A stretch of DNA of 6,836 nt, from NCBI GenBank assembly GCA_028290305.1, contig JAQGKC010000166.1:1-6836 (forward strand). Reading direction: 5' to 3'. Below, piece after piece: positions 6,137-6,836 of this stretch. The stretch's first letter is position 1, and the number at the start of each line of letters is the position of its first letter. The DNA comes from Bradyrhizobium sp. Its GTDB lineage: Bacteria > Pseudomonadota > Alphaproteobacteria > Rhizobiales > Xanthobacteraceae. Under the pieces are notes generated by a model. It was not told where the DNA came from. It saw nothing but the letters and a program-made list of their open reading frames with translations, and searched no databases. The translations under genes and the position numbers were made by a program.

Positions 6137-6370
6137 CTACCATGCCACCGAGATGTCTGACGGCAAGCGCACCCTGAGGGTGCCGGCGCCCATGCCGCGG
6201 TTCTCGCGCGGGAACTTGCGCAGGATGGCGCCCGGCGTGGATTCTCGGTTCTCGTGACGGACAGCTGCGGGCAAGAGATTGGGCATGCGTTGACGTGCAT
6301 TGATCGGATCGCCGCCATAGACCGAGCAATCCCGCGTATCACCAACCGCTCCTGCATTGACGCCTGTCAT
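6137..6370 (-). CDS. Doubtful short ORF or gene remnant of unknown function
   Basis: Seventy-seven codons from ATG 6370 to TAG 6137. I do not recognise the protein. In favour: the second half (from about residue 38) uses almost only G or C at third positions, as real genes here do, and it fits neatly, ending 19 bases from the convergent secreted-protein gene and starting 36 bases from the divergent TMEM175 gene. Against: no Shine-Dalgarno, the frame stays open upstream to 6571 across the TMEM175 start, and the first half has weaker codon bias. It contains PGAILRKFPRENRGMGAGTL, with no signal or membrane segment. It may be the C-terminal end of a decayed gene. Confidence 0.3.
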   Translation of the reverse strand: MTGVNAGAVGDTRDCSVYGGDPINARQRMPNLLPAAVRHENRESTPGAILRKFPRENRGMGAGTLRVRLPSDISVAW

Positions 6371-6406
6371 GGCCGCCGCGCGGATTTCTGTTTTGTTGTG
6401 GCTCCA

Positions 6407-6836
6407 ATGAGCGCCGCCGACGAGGACGTTCGCCGAAGTGCCAAACCCCGCGAGGATTCGCCATGGCCGCATGTGCGGCTGGCAGAAACCGATCGGCTGG
6501 AGACATTCAGCGACAGCGTGCTGTCGATCACCATCACCCTTCTGGTCGCGGAAATCATACGGCCGGAGCATGCGTCAGGCCAACTGCTCGAGAGGCTAGC
6601 CGCGCAATGGGCAAGTTACATCGCCTTCCTCGCCTCGTTTTGGTACGCTGGCGTCATCTGGCTTAACCATCGGGCAGTGTTCGCTAGGGTGCGCTACTGC
6701 GACCGCAGTCTTCACCTCGCCAATCTCTTCCTCCTCCTTACGGCTGCGCTGATTCCATTCCCGACAACCATCTTGTCGACAGCTATCCAGAGCGGCAGCG
6801 AATTCGATGCGAAGGTGGCCGTGACGCTCTATGCAG
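6407..6836 (+). CDS. TMEM175/DUF1211 family membrane protein (3' end outside window)
   Basis: The frame runs 143 codons from ATG 6407 off the window edge. The signature of the TMEM175 family is present: RLETFSDSVLSITITLLVAE (30-49), where R..FSD and the following TM1 with hydrophobic residues line the pore of bacterial TMEM175 potassium channels. Three or more membrane segments are seen: 38-51, about 69-87 (with W79 and the WLNH at 85-88) and about 103-125. Bacterial members usually have six segments in about 200 residues, so roughly the last third is missing. The start is uncertain: no Shine-Dalgarno precedes ATG 6407; GTG 6473, eight codons before the FSD region, is an alternative, with GAGGA some 16 bases upstream. 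Channel activity is inferred from family; many DUF1211 proteins are uncharacterised. Confidence 0.85.
   Translation, partial: MSAADEDVRRSAKPREDSPWPHVRLAETDRLETFSDSVLSITITLLVAEIIRPEHASGQLLERLAAQWASYIAFLASFWYAGVIWLNHRAVFARVRYCDRSLHLANLFLLLTAALIPFPTTILSTAIQSGSEFDAKVAVTLYA

Noticed and set aside
6169..6183. Hairpin GCACCC-TGA-GGGTGC as terminator of the secreted-protein gene
   Set aside because: The stem is only 6 bp, lies 52 bases past the stop, has no U-run and sits within the possible minus-strand ORF.
5826..6329. Minus-strand ORF of 167 codons
   Set aside because: Much of it is antisense to the secreted-protein gene, which has a signal peptide and good ribosome site; no family features are seen.
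1..6836. tRNA, rRNA, CRISPR array, insertion sequence or attachment site
   Set aside because: No spaced direct repeats, transposase motifs, terminal inverted repeats or tRNA-like sequence were seen on either strand.

Overview
The window looks like alphaproteobacterial chromosome, most probably from the Bradyrhizobium/Rhodopseudomonas group. I infer this from the high GC content, the protein styles (rhizobial-type zwf, a small secreted protein with a DUF1236-like tail) and two CRP/FNR-type (FixK-like) boxes. No database search was possible, so the taxon is an inference.

Layout. Positions 1-1940 (minus) hold a nearly complete KimA/YdaO-like APC permease with a soluble C-terminal domain; its end lies outside the window. 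Positions 1941-3660 form a gene graveyard. All recognisable pieces are on the minus strand: a LigD polymerase-domain remnant (about 2112-2425), the C-terminal part of an aldehyde dehydrogenase (2493-2930), the N-terminal Rossmann part of a 3-hydroxyisobutyrate dehydrogenase-like protein (2931-3226) fused to it, and the first part of a GH15 glucoamylase-like gene (about 3542-3655). Positions 3682-5193 (minus) hold an intact glucose-6-phosphate dehydrogenase (zwf). A 500-base noncoding stretch follows, with a perfect 16-base palindrome. Positions 5698-6117 (plus) encode a small exported Ser/Gln-rich protein. Positions 6137-6370 (minus) hold a doubtful short ORF, and 6407 to the window end (plus) holds the start of a TMEM175/DUF1211 membrane protein.

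How it fits together. Zwf feeds glucose 6-phosphate into the pentose-phosphate/Entner-Doudoroff routes and makes NADPH. A GH15 enzyme would have supplied glucose, but here it is only a stub. Two identical-pattern half-site palindromes (TTGAC-N4-GTCAA) lie upstream of the broken dehydrogenase and of the secreted protein, which suggests an oxygen-responsive FNR/FixK-type regulator. The two ends of the window each encode a protein from a family linked to potassium transport. I did not find a convincing new multi-gene system. The most unusual content is the series of same-strand deletion remnants and the promoter that survives in front of a dead chimeric gene.
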